DNA of 64,000 bases from Deltaproteobacteria bacterium IMCC39524 (GCA_029667085.1 JARUHJ010000003.1:124001-188000); one strand, 5' to 3'; numbered from the stretch's first letter, positions 32,969 to 42,606 are shown. Notes: a model not told the origin generated them from the sequence alone. A program made the numbers and translations.

Positions 32969-35900
32969 TTATGCTTTCGGCGACGGCACCTTGAAGAACA
33001 TACAGTAAAGTACTGGCACCACAAGCATGGTCAGTACCGTACCAAAGGCCAGACCGGCCATAATGGTGATCGCCATACCAACCCAGAACACGTCCTGCAG
33101 CAGCGGGATGACACCTAGCACCGTGGTCGCGGCGGCCAACACAACTGGGCGCAGGCGAGCCAGCGCGGCAATGACCACGGCATCGTATTGCGCCATGCCG
33201 TTGCCAAGGTTGATATTGACCTCGTCGAGCAGCACTATGGCATTCTTGATCATCATCCCCATCAGGCTCATGGCGCCGAGCAGGGCCATAAAGCCGAAGG
33301 GAGCCTGGAAGGCGAGCAAGCCGCTGGTAATACCAATCATGGCGAAAGGTACCGTCAGCATGATCACGATCGGTGGCTTGAAGGCATTGAACAAAGCGAC
33401 CAGGATAAACAGGATCACTGCAAAGGTTGGCACCAGGCCGGGGACCAACGCCTTCTGGGATTTTGCCGAATCCTCAGTCGTCCCCCCCCACTGGGCCTTG
33501 TAGCCGGGAGGCATTTCGATCGCTTCAACCTTGGCCTGGACCTGTTTCATCAAGGTTGGCAGAGTCTGCCCGAGCACCGGGTTGGCCTGGACGGTGATGG
33601 TGCGCCGTCGATCCCGTCGCCAGATCCGGGTCTCCTCCCACTCCATCTTGACCCCATCTGTGACCTGGGCGATCGGCAGGGTCGACGTTGTCAAGCCGGG
33701 TTGGACCTGCAGTACGTCGAAAGAAGCCAGACTGGCACGGTCATCTTCGACATGACGCAGAACGATTGGCAGCAATTCGTCCTGTTCACGATAAAGTCCG
33801 ATCGTGCGACCGTCGTAAGCCCGCTTGGTCGCATTGGCGACATCCTCGCGGGCGACCCCGGCGTAGCGGGCCCGCTCCTGGTTGTAGACCGGCACCATCT
33901 TCGGCACTTTCTGACGCCAGTCGACCTGCATGGCGCCAGCCAGTGGTTCATCCCTCAGGAGATCCAGTACCTCTTCGCTGAGACTGCGCAACAGTTCAGT
34001 GTCAGCAATCGCCGGGCCGCTGATCCGGTACTGGAATTGCCAGGTCTGGCCCGGGCCGACATCGAACTTGCGCATCGGCACCATGGAATCAGGGAAGGTC
34101 TCCGCAGCCCAGGGAGTGAGCTCTTTAATCAGCTCATCGATCTTGCGGAAATCGTGCAGGTTGACAATCAGTTGCCCGTAAGCGGGGTTAGCCGATTCAG
34201 GCTCTACCGGCAGGTAGAAGCGCGGCGGTCCGGAACCGATAAACGCCGCAACATTATCGACCCGTTCGTCGGCGAGCAGTTTTTCCTCAAGAGCCTTGAG
34301 ATCGTTGGAGACCACTTCGATACGTGTACCCTGAGGCGCATAGTAGTCAATCATGAACTTGCTCATCGACGAACTCGGGAAAAACAGCTGTTCGACAAAG
34401 CCGAAACCCATGAACGAGGTCACCAGCAGGCCGACCATGATAGCGATGAACAAAACGCGCAGACGGATCGCCTTTTCCAGCAAACCACGGAAGATTTTAT
34501 AGAATTTACTGCCAAACGGGTCGTGCCCTGCTTCCTGTGGTTTCGGATCGGGCAGCATGTCGAGGCATTTGATCGGCGTCAGGGTCATCGAGACGATCCA
34601 GCTGACCATCAACGAGATGCCGACGACGATGAACAGCGAGAGGCAGTACTCACCTGTACTTTCTTTGGACCCGCCGATCGGGTAGAAAGCCATGACCGCT
34701 ATCACGGTTGCACCGAGCAATGGCATCGACGGCGAGCCTGCGGCTTCAATGGCCGCCTTGATCTTGTCCATCCCCTGTTCACGGCGAACGACAAACCCTT
34801 CAGCAACGACGATCGAGTTGTCGACCATCATCCCCAGGGCAATAATCAGGGCGCCCAATGACATGCGCTGCAGGTCGATCCCCATGATTGCCATGACAAT
34901 GAGTGTGCCGAGGATGGTGAGTATCAGGTCAATGCCGATCAGAGTACCCATACGCCAACCCATGGACAGGGCCAGAACAACAAGTACGATTCCTACGGCT
35001 TCCGCAAGGTTAATGAAGAAGCCGTTAACCGAGTCGGAGACCACATCAGACATCCAGTGGACATGGTGAGCCTCCAGGCCAACCGGCAAATCTTTCTCAA
35101 GCTCGGCCATCCGTGCGTCGACATTGCGGCCGACATCGACGATGTTGGCTCCGGCAACGTTGGTGATCGAGATTGCCAGGGCCGGCTTGCCATCGAGGCG
35201 CATCATGGTCGGCGGCGGATCCTTGTAGCCACGCCTGACCGTACCTATATCACGGATGCGGATCAGCTCATCGCTGCTTTGCAACGGCTGTCCCTTGCCG
35301 AGACTTTGCAGGCTGTCTATCAAAGACGGGTGAATGGCCAGCTCAGAGATATCCTCCGGCGATCTGAACTCACCGGTCGGCGCAATCCGAACCCGCTTCT
35401 GCTGAACATCGACGCTTCCGGCATCGACCACCATGTTCTGCTGCTGCATAGTGGAGACAATGCTCTTATCAGAAATCCCCAACTGGCTCAACTGGGTCTC
35501 TGAGGCTTCCAGGTAAATAATTTTCGGCTGCACACCCCAGAGTTCGACACGTGCAACGCCTTCAACCAGGCTCAGTTCCTTCTTCAGGCCCTTGGCGGCG
35601 TCCTCCATTTCGGCGTAGGAGTAGCCGTCACCGGTAATCGCCATCAAAAGTCCGTAGACATCACCGAAATCATCGTTGACAATCGGCCGGCTACAGCCGG
35701 GAGGCAGCGAGCCCTCGACTTCGCGAACTTTGCGGCGCATATCATCCCAGATCTGCGGCAGTTTGTCCGACCAGTACTGGGTTTTGATGTTGACCCAGAT
35801 CTGGGAATAGCCTGGAGCAGAAAAAGACCTGAGATAGTCGATGGTCTTGAGTTGCTGCAGGGCTATCTCGATCCGGTCGGTTACCTCGAGTTCGACTTCA

Positions 35901-36070
35901 GCGGCACTGGCTCCAGGATACTGGGTAATGATGACCGCGGTCTTGACGCTGTAGTCCGGGTCTTCGAGTTGTCCCAGGGAAAAGAAACTGGCAAGCCCTC
36001 CGACCACTAGCAGGAAGGTGATAAAATAGCTGACCGCCTTTTTTTCAATGGCTATCTTGGCAAGATTCAC
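32969..36070 (-). CDS. RND-family efflux pump inner-membrane subunit
   Basis: 1033 residues, HAE-1/AcrB-type architecture: TM1 at the N-terminus (YFITFLLVVGGLASFFSLGQL), periplasmic porter regions, 12 membrane helices. The TM4 motif LGALIIALGMMVDNSIVVAEG contains the proton-relay Asp. MGMMIKNAIVLLDEV in the second half is the matching TM10 region. Substrate unknown. N-terminal LEDPDYSVKTAVI is typical of a subgroup lacking close E. coli homologues. Last gene of the three-gene leftward operon with its MFP and OMF. Confidence 0.93.
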   Translation of the reverse strand: MNLAKIAIEKKAVSYFITFLLVVGGLASFFSLGQLEDPDYSVKTAVIITQYPGASAAEVELEVTDRIEIALQQLKTIDYLRSFSAPGYSQIWVNIKTQYWSDKLPQIWDDMRRKVREVEGSLPPGCSRPIVNDDFGDVYGLLMAITGDGYSYAEMEDAAKGLKKELSLVEGVARVELWGVQPKIIYLEASETQLSQLGISDKSIVSTMQQQNMVVDAGSVDVQQKRVRIAPTGEFRSPEDISELAIHPSLIDSLQSLGKGQPLQSSDELIRIRDIGTVRRGYKDPPPTMMRLDGKPALAISITNVAGANIVDVGRNVDARMAELEKDLPVGLEAHHVHWMSDVVSDSVNGFFINLAEAVGIVLVVLALSMGWRMGTLIGIDLILTILGTLIVMAIMGIDLQRMSLGALIIALGMMVDNSIVVAEGFVVRREQGMDKIKAAIEAAGSPSMPLLGATVIAVMAFYPIGGSKESTGEYCLSLFIVVGISLMVSWIVSMTLTPIKCLDMLPDPKPQEAGHDPFGSKFYKIFRGLLEKAIRLRVLFIAIMVGLLVTSFMGFGFVEQLFFPSSSMSKFMIDYYAPQGTRIEVVSNDLKALEEKLLADERVDNVAAFIGSGPPRFYLPVEPESANPAYGQLIVNLHDFRKIDELIKELTPWAAETFPDSMVPMRKFDVGPGQTWQFQYRISGPAIADTELLRSLSEEVLDLLRDEPLAGAMQVDWRQKVPKMVPVYNQERARYAGVAREDVANATKRAYDGRTIGLYREQDELLPIVLRHVEDDRASLASFDVLQVQPGLTTSTLPIAQVTDGVKMEWEETRIWRRDRRRTITVQANPVLGQTLPTLMKQVQAKVEAIEMPPGYKAQWGGTTEDSAKSQKALVPGLVPTFAVILFILVALFNAFKPPIVIMLTVPFAMIGITSGLLAFQAPFGFMALLGAMSLMGMMIKNAIVLLDEVNINLGNGMAQYDAVVIAALARLRPVVLAAATTVLGVIPLLQDVFWVGMAITIMAGLAFGTVLTMLVVPVLYCMFFKVPSPKA

Positions 36071-36095
36071 GGACGAATCTCCTCAATGCAAAAGA

Positions 36096-37211
36096 TTATT
36101 CAACAATGCGAACCTGCTGGTCTTGAACCAGCATATTGGCTCCGGCAGTAGCGATGATTTCCCCAGGCTCGAGGCCTGTGATCATGGCCCCGTTTTCGGT
36201 CAGGTTGATGATCGTAACGGGTCTTTTGTTGACTTGCATACTGTTCTCATCCACAACCCAGACAAAGGTCTTTTTGGCTTCATCGGAGAATGTCGCGGTA
36301 ATCGGAATCTCGACTCCAACCAGGCCTTCCTCTGCAGCAATCTGGGTGACGGCTCTCTTGTCGCCTTTTGCCTTACCAGCCATTCCGGGCAGGATCTTGA
36401 AGCCTTCAGGTTGATCCATGATCAGCGTTACCGGGTAAGTCCGTGTTGTCTTCGAGGCTTCCTTGCCAATCTCTTTGACCCTGGCAGGCACCTCGGCATC
36501 GGGATAGGTATCAAAGAGCACAACGGCTCCCAACTCACGGACGACGTCGACATGCTCCATCAGGGTTTCCGGGATCTGCACGGTAAACTCGATACTGCTG
36601 TTGTCGAGTACACGGATAATCTGTTGCTTCGCCTGCACATCTTCGAACTGCTCGACGAATTTCTCAACCACGATTCCATCGTAAGGCGACTTCATGTAGG
36701 TATAGCTCAGGTTGTCCGTGGCACTTTCAACCGCAGCTTTCGCGGAGACAATCTGTGCCCTGGCGGTATCGAGTTCCGCCTTGCGGACATCGACCATCGA
36801 CTTGCTGACCGCGCCGGGGTCCTTCTCAAACACCCTGGCGACCCTGGCATATTCAGATTCTGCCAGGTCAAGGCCTGCTGTCGCCTTGCGAAACTGGGCC
36901 TGGGCATCGTTCAATGCGACCTGATAATCCTGTGGGTCGAGGCGAGCCAGCAGGCCACCCTGCTTGACTTCCGCACCGATATCGACAGGAATTCTCTGTA
37001 CGGTTCCGGAGACCCTGAAAGAGAGATTGGCTTCCTGAGTCGCAGTGGCTTTGCCTGGGAACCAGCGCCCGCCGAAAGGCTCCTCATCACCGACCTTCAT
37101 TGCCTTAATTGGCCGGACGGTGTCTTTTTCTACGACCTCTTTCTCGCCGCAGGCTACCAGGGTCAAGATTATCGTGATAAAGAGTCCTGCAAACAACAAT
37201 CGATTTTTCAT
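36096..37211 (-). CDS. RND efflux membrane-fusion (adaptor) lipoprotein
   Basis: 371 residues. Signal peptide with lipobox LVAC (Cys21), then an HlyD/AcrA-like body: barrel-sandwich half-motif VQRIPVDIGAEVKQGGLLARLD, an alpha-hairpin (about 95-160) and the second half YMKSPYDGIVVEKFVEQFE. Bridges pump and outer-membrane channel in the periplasm. It starts 106 bases after the OMF gene and ends 25 bases before the pump gene. Confidence 0.92.
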   Translation of the reverse strand: MKNRLLFAGLFITIILTLVACGEKEVVEKDTVRPIKAMKVGDEEPFGGRWFPGKATATQEANLSFRVSGTVQRIPVDIGAEVKQGGLLARLDPQDYQVALNDAQAQFRKATAGLDLAESEYARVARVFEKDPGAVSKSMVDVRKAELDTARAQIVSAKAAVESATDNLSYTYMKSPYDGIVVEKFVEQFEDVQAKQQIIRVLDNSSIEFTVQIPETLMEHVDVVRELGAVVLFDTYPDAEVPARVKEIGKEASKTTRTYPVTLIMDQPEGFKILPGMAGKAKGDKRAVTQIAAEEGLVGVEIPITATFSDEAKKTFVWVVDENSMQVNKRPVTIINLTENGAMITGLEPGEIIATAGANMLVQDQQVRIVE

Positions 37212-37317
37212 AGCACACCCGATGTTCGTAAAAGGTGAAAGGTTATTGGGGAAAAGTTTCTTTTATGAGTAATGCGTTTTTTCACGCCACATGCTGCACG
37301 CATCGGACTTCATCACT

Positions 37318-38901
37318 CTACCAATCCGGCCAGCGCCAATTTGACGTGTCGTCAACAGCTTCCGGCTGCTGTTCTGCTTTGTCTAGCAGGCCACCCCAAT
37401 CGGTACGCTCCGACATCTGTTGCTGCACATCAACAGGGACGATCTCGGCGTTTAAGCGCTGTTGCCAACCGCCCCCAAGGGCCTTGTACATATTCACAAG
37501 GTTAATGGCAAAAGAGCCTTGCACTCTAGCCAGAGCGTCTTGATCACGGGTCAAGCTACGCTGGGCATCGAGGACCCGCTGATAATCGGTGAGACCTTCG
37601 CTGTACTGTAGTGACGAAATATCGACCGAGCGCCTTGAAGCAGCGACGGCTTCAGCAAGATAACCGGCCTGGACCTTATCCTCGAGGAAGCCGGTCATGG
37701 CATCCTCGACCTCGCGCGCAGCGTTGAGGACTGTATTCTGGTAACTGGCGATCAACTGCTGCAATCTGGCATCTTGAACACGCACCTGGTTCTTGATACG
37801 ACCATAGTTAAGCAGATTCCAGGTCAGAGATGGCCCGGTGAAGTAGGTGAAGCTGTTGCTGCTGAACAGGTCGCTTAAGCTGCTGCCCCCTTCGCGGGTC
37901 AAGGGACTGTTGCTGGACTGCAGACCGATGCTACCGATCAGGGTGAAGTGGGGGTAGAGATCGGCCTTGGTGACGCCGACCAGGGCGCTCTGGGCAGCGG
38001 CCTGTTGTTCTGCACGGCGGATATCAGGGCGCCGTCGCAACAGGTCCGCCGGCACGCCTACAGCGACTTCAGCAGGGGGCTGGGGGATACTGGTGTGCCC
38101 GGAAATGTTAAGCTGAGAAGTCAGATCTTTGGGAGGAGTGCCGAGCAGAATACTCAAGGCATTCTGGGCTTTCCGGTAGTCGGTGCGGAAGCGTGGAATG
38201 GCCGACCGGGTATTGGCCAGAAGCGTGCGAGCTTGCTGGACATCGAGCTCGGTGACCAGGCCACCATCAAAACGGTTCTCAGCGATCTCCAGTGAGCGTT
38301 CCTGAATTGCGGCACTCTCTTCGGAGAGGCGGATTTGCTCGGACAGGGTACGGATGAGAATGTAGGAGCGGGCGACCTCGGCAGTCAAGGTCACCATAAC
38401 TTCGTCATAATTGGCAATTGCTGCAAGGAATTGCGCATCGGCAGCTTCGACACCGCGCCTGAATTTGCCCCAGAAATCAAGTTCCCAACCGGCACTGAAG
38501 CTGGTGTTGAGATCCTTGTAGTCGAGATCACCGGCGATTGTATTGGCCGCGTTCCTGCTCGCTCCGAGGGCCGCTGCCGAGGCCCCTAACTGCTGCTGTT
38601 GCGGGTACAGGTTGCCCGTGGCAATGCCGAGTTGGGCGCGGGCTTCAAGAATACGCAGACCGGCAACCTGCAAGCCGAGGTTTTGACTATGGGCTTCTTT
38701 AACAAGACTATTCAGAACAGGGTCATCGAAGACCAGCCACCATTCTTCATACTGGTCTGGCGTGGCGATTAATTGCTGATCGGCTTGCTCTATCCAGCTA
38801 TCGGCGACAGGAGCAGGAAGGGAAGTAAAATCAGGTCCAACCTTGATGCAACCGGACATCAGCAAGGTTAAGCCAAACATAGAAATCACAACAAAACGCA
38901 T
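37318..38901 (-). CDS. Outer-membrane efflux channel lipoprotein (NodT/OprM family)
   Basis: 527 residues. Lipoprotein signal (LTLLMSGCIKVGPDF) and two OEP repeats: VAGLRILEARAQLGIATGNLYPQ and VGVTKADLYPHFTLIGSIGLQSS. DLLRRRPDIRRAEQQ is the family signature. First gene of the efflux operon, so the three-component pump is fully encoded here. Confidence 0.92.
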   Translation of the reverse strand: MRFVVISMFGLTLLMSGCIKVGPDFTSLPAPVADSWIEQADQQLIATPDQYEEWWLVFDDPVLNSLVKEAHSQNLGLQVAGLRILEARAQLGIATGNLYPQQQQLGASAAALGASRNAANTIAGDLDYKDLNTSFSAGWELDFWGKFRRGVEAADAQFLAAIANYDEVMVTLTAEVARSYILIRTLSEQIRLSEESAAIQERSLEIAENRFDGGLVTELDVQQARTLLANTRSAIPRFRTDYRKAQNALSILLGTPPKDLTSQLNISGHTSIPQPPAEVAVGVPADLLRRRPDIRRAEQQAAAQSALVGVTKADLYPHFTLIGSIGLQSSNSPLTREGGSSLSDLFSSNSFTYFTGPSLTWNLLNYGRIKNQVRVQDARLQQLIASYQNTVLNAAREVEDAMTGFLEDKVQAGYLAEAVAASRRSVDISSLQYSEGLTDYQRVLDAQRSLTRDQDALARVQGSFAINLVNMYKALGGGWQQRLNAEIVPVDVQQQMSERTDWGGLLDKAEQQPEAVDDTSNWRWPDW

Positions 38902-39315
38902 CTGTTTCTCCTGAAAAGGCAGACAACTAAAGAGGGTAATGCCAAGATCAAACTTTCACAAAAGCGTTGCTGCCCTCTGAAATAGCACCAAGGCATTCAT
39001 TCTTACGCCAATTAATAATACTTCAAAAACTCTAATCTTCAAGCCTTGAAGCAAACTTAATCATCTGCGAAATGCTGTAATCTTAAACATTTGAGAACTT
39101 TCAGATGGCTCATTGTTGGCAGCTAAAAGCTAGCACATAAAGTTAAAAAGCCTTCCCCACCCTGCTCGGGAGCAGACGAAATCAGGCCATAGAGGTTTTT
39201 TTAAGTTTCTCCAAGAATTCGTTTTTAAATGCCCGCCGCATCTTCGCAGCCTGGTCTCGCTGCTTCTCATCCTCTGTTTCAGGAACATGGGGTGGTATAT
39301 TTTCGAGCCACCTTC
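38902..39315. other. Gene-poor region upstream of the efflux operon
   Basis: Holds the promoter side of the efflux operon. On the minus strand at about 39183-39310 there is a start-less frame ending HVPETEDEKQRDQAAKMRR ... LKKTSMA, a plausible remnant of a small protein's C-terminus. I cannot assign it. Confidence 0.3.
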
Positions 39316-39345
39316 ATAAAAAAGCCTCCATTTACGGAGGCTCCA
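39316..39345 (-). terminator. Terminator of the DUF2092 / Gly-Arg-rich gene pair
   Basis: Minus strand: GGAGCCTCC-GTAAAT-GGAGGCT followed by TTTTTTAT. Confidence 0.85.
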
Positions 39346-39406
39346 TTCCTTAGACGTTGATTTATCGACCTGCTTAACGGTCTTTCAATCTTTAAACCTG
39401 TTGAAC

Positions 39407-40009
39407 TCAATAACCAGCAGGAGCCTTGACAACAATATATGTCACATTCCCGCCAGAATAGGCCCGTGAATACCAATCATTATCACAGCGATAGTAGGTG
39501 ACACCGTTAACATGAACAGTGGTTGACGTGCATGAAAGCGAGCGAAAGGTTGCATAAGTTATACTTGAGCCAACTCTGTAACGATAACGATCGTTATACC
39601 AGTCACGCCGATCATCTCGCACATCATCTCCGTAGTCCTGCCAGTCTTCACGTCTCTCCTTGCGAGCGTCCTGTATGTCATCTTGCCGGTCGCCACGATT
39701 GTCTTGCATGTTGCTACGCCGCTCACTGCGATTGTCCTGCATGTCGCCACGCTTATCACCACGATTGTCTTGCCTGCTGCCGCGATTATCAGAAAGGCTG
39801 CTGCGATTGCCTCCCCGCTGACCACTCGGAGCCTGGTGACTGCGAATCGAACCGCCAGAGGCGGGCCCACTTCGAGAGAAGCTTCTGCCGCCTCCGCCTC
39901 GACCGCCGCCACCTCCACCACGACGCGCCTCAACTTCGGCCACAACAAACAGCAGAGCTACCAAAAAAGAACAGCCAGCGATGACCAATTGCCACTTCCT
40001 GTTCATCAT
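39407..40009 (-). CDS. Exported Gly/Arg-rich protein with 11-residue Arg/Asp repeats (DUF6515-like end)
   Basis: 200 residues. Signal peptide to about VEA/RRG, then a Gly/Ser/Arg-rich stretch (RRGGGGGGRGGGGRSFSRSG). Residues about 78-135 form tandem 11-residue units of the pattern DNRGDRQDDIQ: DNRGDKRGDMQ, DNRSERRSNMQ, DNRGDRQDDIQ, DARKERREDWQ. The C-terminus (VTYYRCDNDWYSRAYSGG...VVKAPAGY) resembles DUF6515. Its ATG overlaps the stop of the DUF2092 gene by four bases (40006-40009). A surface or periplasmic structural role is likely but unproven. Confidence 0.7.
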   Translation of the reverse strand: MMNRKWQLVIAGCSFLVALLFVVAEVEARRGGGGGGRGGGGRSFSRSGPASGGSIRSHQAPSGQRGGNRSSLSDNRGSRQDNRGDKRGDMQDNRSERRSNMQDNRGDRQDDIQDARKERREDWQDYGDDVRDDRRDWYNDRYRYRVGSSITYATFRSLSCTSTTVHVNGVTYYRCDNDWYSRAYSGGNVTYIVVKAPAGY

Positions 40010-40812
40010 GGCTGACCTCCTTCCGATTGCATCTCAACATCTACCACCGCAAAGGGAATGCGCTCCACCTTCTTCGAAGGTGTGAAAGTAAAGGTCTCGT
40101 CACTTAGCTTTGGAGATGTTTCCCACTTCAAGAATTGCCCCCAGAATTGAGGCTGACCTTCCTCATTTTTAAACGTGATGATAATTCTACGCGGCAAAGG
40201 TTCATCGCCCTGAGGGATCCAGATCTGGAAATCAACATTGTCATTACGCATGGCGAGGTGATCACATAGTACGCCTGCCAACATCGACTCATCAACATAG
40301 ATCCCGGACTCTATCTTGGCAGTCAGCACAGAGCCTGGATCACTCACGAAAAAATCTCTTAAGGGAATTGGTCTTTGAAGCTCCTCTGCGAGGAAGTCGA
40401 GTGCGTCATCGATTTCGCCTTTGAACGGGGCCTTGGCATAAACCGCTTCCTCGGGGTGAGATAGCACAACCTCCTTGCCGTCATAGACAACGCTGCCATG
40501 AACCCCATCCCTGCGGACAAAATCGACCCGAAAATGATTCGGGCGTTGAATCGTGACGTCCTGATGGGAGCCGAACTCTATCTTCTGACCCGTCTCTTGC
40601 AACACATCGAAACCGAATTCGGCAGTCACCTGAAACTGTTTAAGTTTGGCGAGATAGTCCATAGAACGGTTGAAAATCTCCAGAACCTCTTCGTCTATAA
40701 CATTAGTCTTCTGATCCGTTGATGACGGTTCTGCTGCATTGGCCTTCGGCAGGCCTGTGAGCCCTAAAAACATAACGAGCAACAGGAAACAACTTCGGGA
40801 TACTACAGACAT
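40006..40812 (-). CDS. DUF2092 exported protein (LolA/LppX-like fold)
   Basis: 268 residues from the ATG at 40812, preceded by GAGAGGAGAAT. Signal peptide VSRSCFLLLVMFLGLTGLPKANA, then a DUF2092 body: LEIFNRSMDYLAKLKQFQVTAEFGFD, IQRPNHFRVDFV, YAKAPFKGEIDDALDFLAE. The fold is thought related to lipoprotein-carrier LolA and LppX, so a hydrophobic cargo is plausible. It is translationally coupled to the Gly/Arg-rich gene. The longer in-frame start at 40911 lacks a ribosome binding site and is not used. Confidence 0.75.
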   Translation of the reverse strand: MSVVSRSCFLLLVMFLGLTGLPKANAAEPSSTDQKTNVIDEEVLEIFNRSMDYLAKLKQFQVTAEFGFDVLQETGQKIEFGSHQDVTIQRPNHFRVDFVRRDGVHGSVVYDGKEVVLSHPEEAVYAKAPFKGEIDDALDFLAEELQRPIPLRDFFVSDPGSVLTAKIESGIYVDESMLAGVLCDHLAMRNDNVDFQIWIPQGDEPLPRRIIITFKNEEGQPQFWGQFLKWETSPKLSDETFTFTPSKKVERIPFAVVDVEMQSEGGQP

Positions 40813-40912
40813 CTTGATTCTCCTCTCCCTTTGCCTAAGATTGGCAGCCAGGTTGTGACTACCTTGGCATTGTTGGTAAGTAACGCCATCCTCATAAATC
40901 TGCGGGGACAAG

Positions 40913-41224
40913 TCTTACATTTGAACTTGTTGTTGATTTCTGTTTTACTTGCTTGATACAGACGTCTTCTTGTAACAGAGACACAAATAAGTGAATATAT
41001 ATTCGTAACAATGGATTAATGTACAAAGCTACCAGTTATTTCCGCTATTTCAATTAGCGGGCAAGCTTTTCAAAGGTAGGCAGGCTGTTGGCGTGTATAG
41101 AGATTCGGGGTCAGAATTTTTGTCATAGCATGAGACGACAATAACCATCCTGAAAAATTTGATGTTTCGTCGAACCAATTATGTACACCGACCAAAAGCT
41201 GACAAAAGAGCTTATGGAGTTATC
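40913..41224. other. Intergenic region between divergent operons
   Basis: AT-rich, with a short hairpin CCGCTATTTCAATTAGCGG at about 41041-41059. It must contain the promoters for the DUF2092 pair (leftward) and the CBS-HEPN pair (rightward). Nothing else seen. Confidence 0.4.
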
Positions 41225-42040
41225 ATGCCCTGGAAAGACACACAAAGTTCCCGATTACGCAGGCTTTTCCTCAAGGGGTTTTCGGCGATGGATATTGCCG
41301 AGCCGCTGGTTTCCTTTGATGAAAACGCTCAAGTGGCAGACGTTCATCAGTTCATGCAAAAGAAACGATTCGATCTCGTTGGCGTACGCAGAAACGGATT
41401 GGTTGAAGGGTATGTGCGACACGAGGATCTGACATCTGGAGTCTGTGGCGACCATTTCCGTTCTTTTACCCCAGATGATGACCTTGTTCCTGACACCGCC
41501 AACTTGATCGATGTGGTCAAGTCTCTGTCGATCAACCAGCAGTGCTTTGTGACCATCCTTGATCATGTCGGCGCAATCATCACCCTGACCGACCTGGAAA
41601 AACCACCAATGCGCATGTTCCTTTTCGGCATGATTACTATCATCGAAATGACCATGACAGAGGTATTGCGTCAACGCTATCCCGGTGACTCCTGGCAGGA
41701 GTTCCTTTCCGAAAAACGTGTTGATGTCGCCAGGAAACTTCAGGAGGAGAGAAACCGCAGGGGGCAGCAGGTTGAGCTGGTCGACTGCCTGCAGTTTGGC
41801 GACAAGGGCTGGATCATCACTTATGATGATGAGCTAAGAGAGTCACTGGGACACAAGTCTCGAAGAGAAACCCGCACTGCGGTCAAGGAGTTTGAAACCT
41901 TGCGCAACAACCTGGCACACACCCAGGAGATTATTCCGAGCGGTTGGCAACGCATTGTCATCGCCTGCAGTCGTTGGGAGAGTAACCTGGACAAAACGGT
42001 TGAGGATTATCACTTCGGACAAAAGGCGAACAAGAAATGA
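41225..42040 (+). CDS. CBS-pair protein with C-terminal HEPN-like (Rx4H) domain
   Basis: 271 residues from the ATG at 41225 (TGGAG eight bases upstream). Residues about 20-125 form two CBS motifs (VSFDENAQVADVHQFMQKKRFD; INQQCFVTILDHVGAIITLTDLEK), usual adenosine-nucleotide sensors. Residues about 130-265 are helical and end with FETLRNNLAHTQEI: Arg227-x4-His232 is the HEPN active-site pattern, with the Leu-Arg-Asn context of Swt1-type HEPN RNases. Its stop overlaps the start of an HD-domain gene (42037-42040). CBS would sense a nucleotide and HEPN would cut RNA; both are inferences from fold. Confidence 0.7.
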   Translation: MPWKDTQSSRLRRLFLKGFSAMDIAEPLVSFDENAQVADVHQFMQKKRFDLVGVRRNGLVEGYVRHEDLTSGVCGDHFRSFTPDDDLVPDTANLIDVVKSLSINQQCFVTILDHVGAIITLTDLEKPPMRMFLFGMITIIEMTMTEVLRQRYPGDSWQEFLSEKRVDVARKLQEERNRRGQQVELVDCLQFGDKGWIITYDDELRESLGHKSRRETRTAVKEFETLRNNLAHTQEIIPSGWQRIVIACSRWESNLDKTVEDYHFGQKANKK

Positions 42041-42606
42041 GCTTGTTGAATGAGCTTGAAAAAGAACTGCGGCTGCGCGAAACAGGCTGGTGGGGTCGTC
42101 TCAGTGAAACAATCCCGGAGCTGGCCCTTTTGTCTGGCACCCTGCAGCCACCGGAATATCATGCCGAAGGTGATGTTGCCGTTCACACCCGGCTGGCGAT
42201 TGAACTTTGCCCTGCTGATTGTGATCCCGACCTGCTTTGGATCGCCCTGCTTCATGATATTGGCAAGCCAGCAACAACAGAGAAGAACGCACAAGGACGC
42301 ATTACCGCCCATGGTCACGCCAACCTCGGGGCTGATATGGCTGGCGGGATTCTCGCCAGACTTGAAATGCCAACCGAGCGCATTGCACGGATTTACTGGG
42401 TTATCCGCCATCATATTTTCCATCATTCCTGGCAACTACAAAAAGCCGAGGATCTCAGCAAAAGGCAACGAGCATATCTGGTTGACCCCAACTTTCCTTT
42501 ACTGCTGGAATTCCTACGCATTGATTCCCTGGCATCTCAAGACAACCCTGCCGGCATGCAGGCCTACGAATTTTACAAAAAACTTTACCATGCGGAAACC
42601 ACTTAG
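42037..42606 (+). CDS. HD-domain phosphohydrolase (CCA-enzyme-type HD)
   Basis: 189 residues. The metal-binding set is complete: His50 in DVAVHTRLAIEL, His73-Asp74 in ALLHDIGKPAT, and His92/His94 in RITAHGHANLGA. The layout matches the HD module attached to some tRNA nucleotidyltransferases, but no nucleotidyltransferase domain is present. RHHIFHH later adds more histidines. Translationally coupled to the CBS-HEPN gene by ATGA, so the two act together or are balanced. Substrate unknown; 2',3'-cyclic phosphate ends or nucleotides are known for relatives. Confidence 0.78.
   Translation: MSLLNELEKELRLRETGWWGRLSETIPELALLSGTLQPPEYHAEGDVAVHTRLAIELCPADCDPDLLWIALLHDIGKPATTEKNAQGRITAHGHANLGADMAGGILARLEMPTERIARIYWVIRHHIFHHSWQLQKAEDLSKRQRAYLVDPNFPLLLEFLRIDSLASQDNPAGMQAYEFYKKLYHAETT

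Noticed and set aside
33188-34861. A 557-codon open frame on the + strand opposite the RND pump gene
   Set aside because: It lies antisense to a clear AcrB-type pump, has His/Arg/Gln/Asp-rich composition from codon mirroring and no recognisable domain. The same holds for 36048-37238 opposite the adaptor gene.
39279-39476. A 65-codon minus-strand frame
   Set aside because: It reads through the terminator of the Gly/Arg-rich gene and overlaps that gene's 3' end in another frame.
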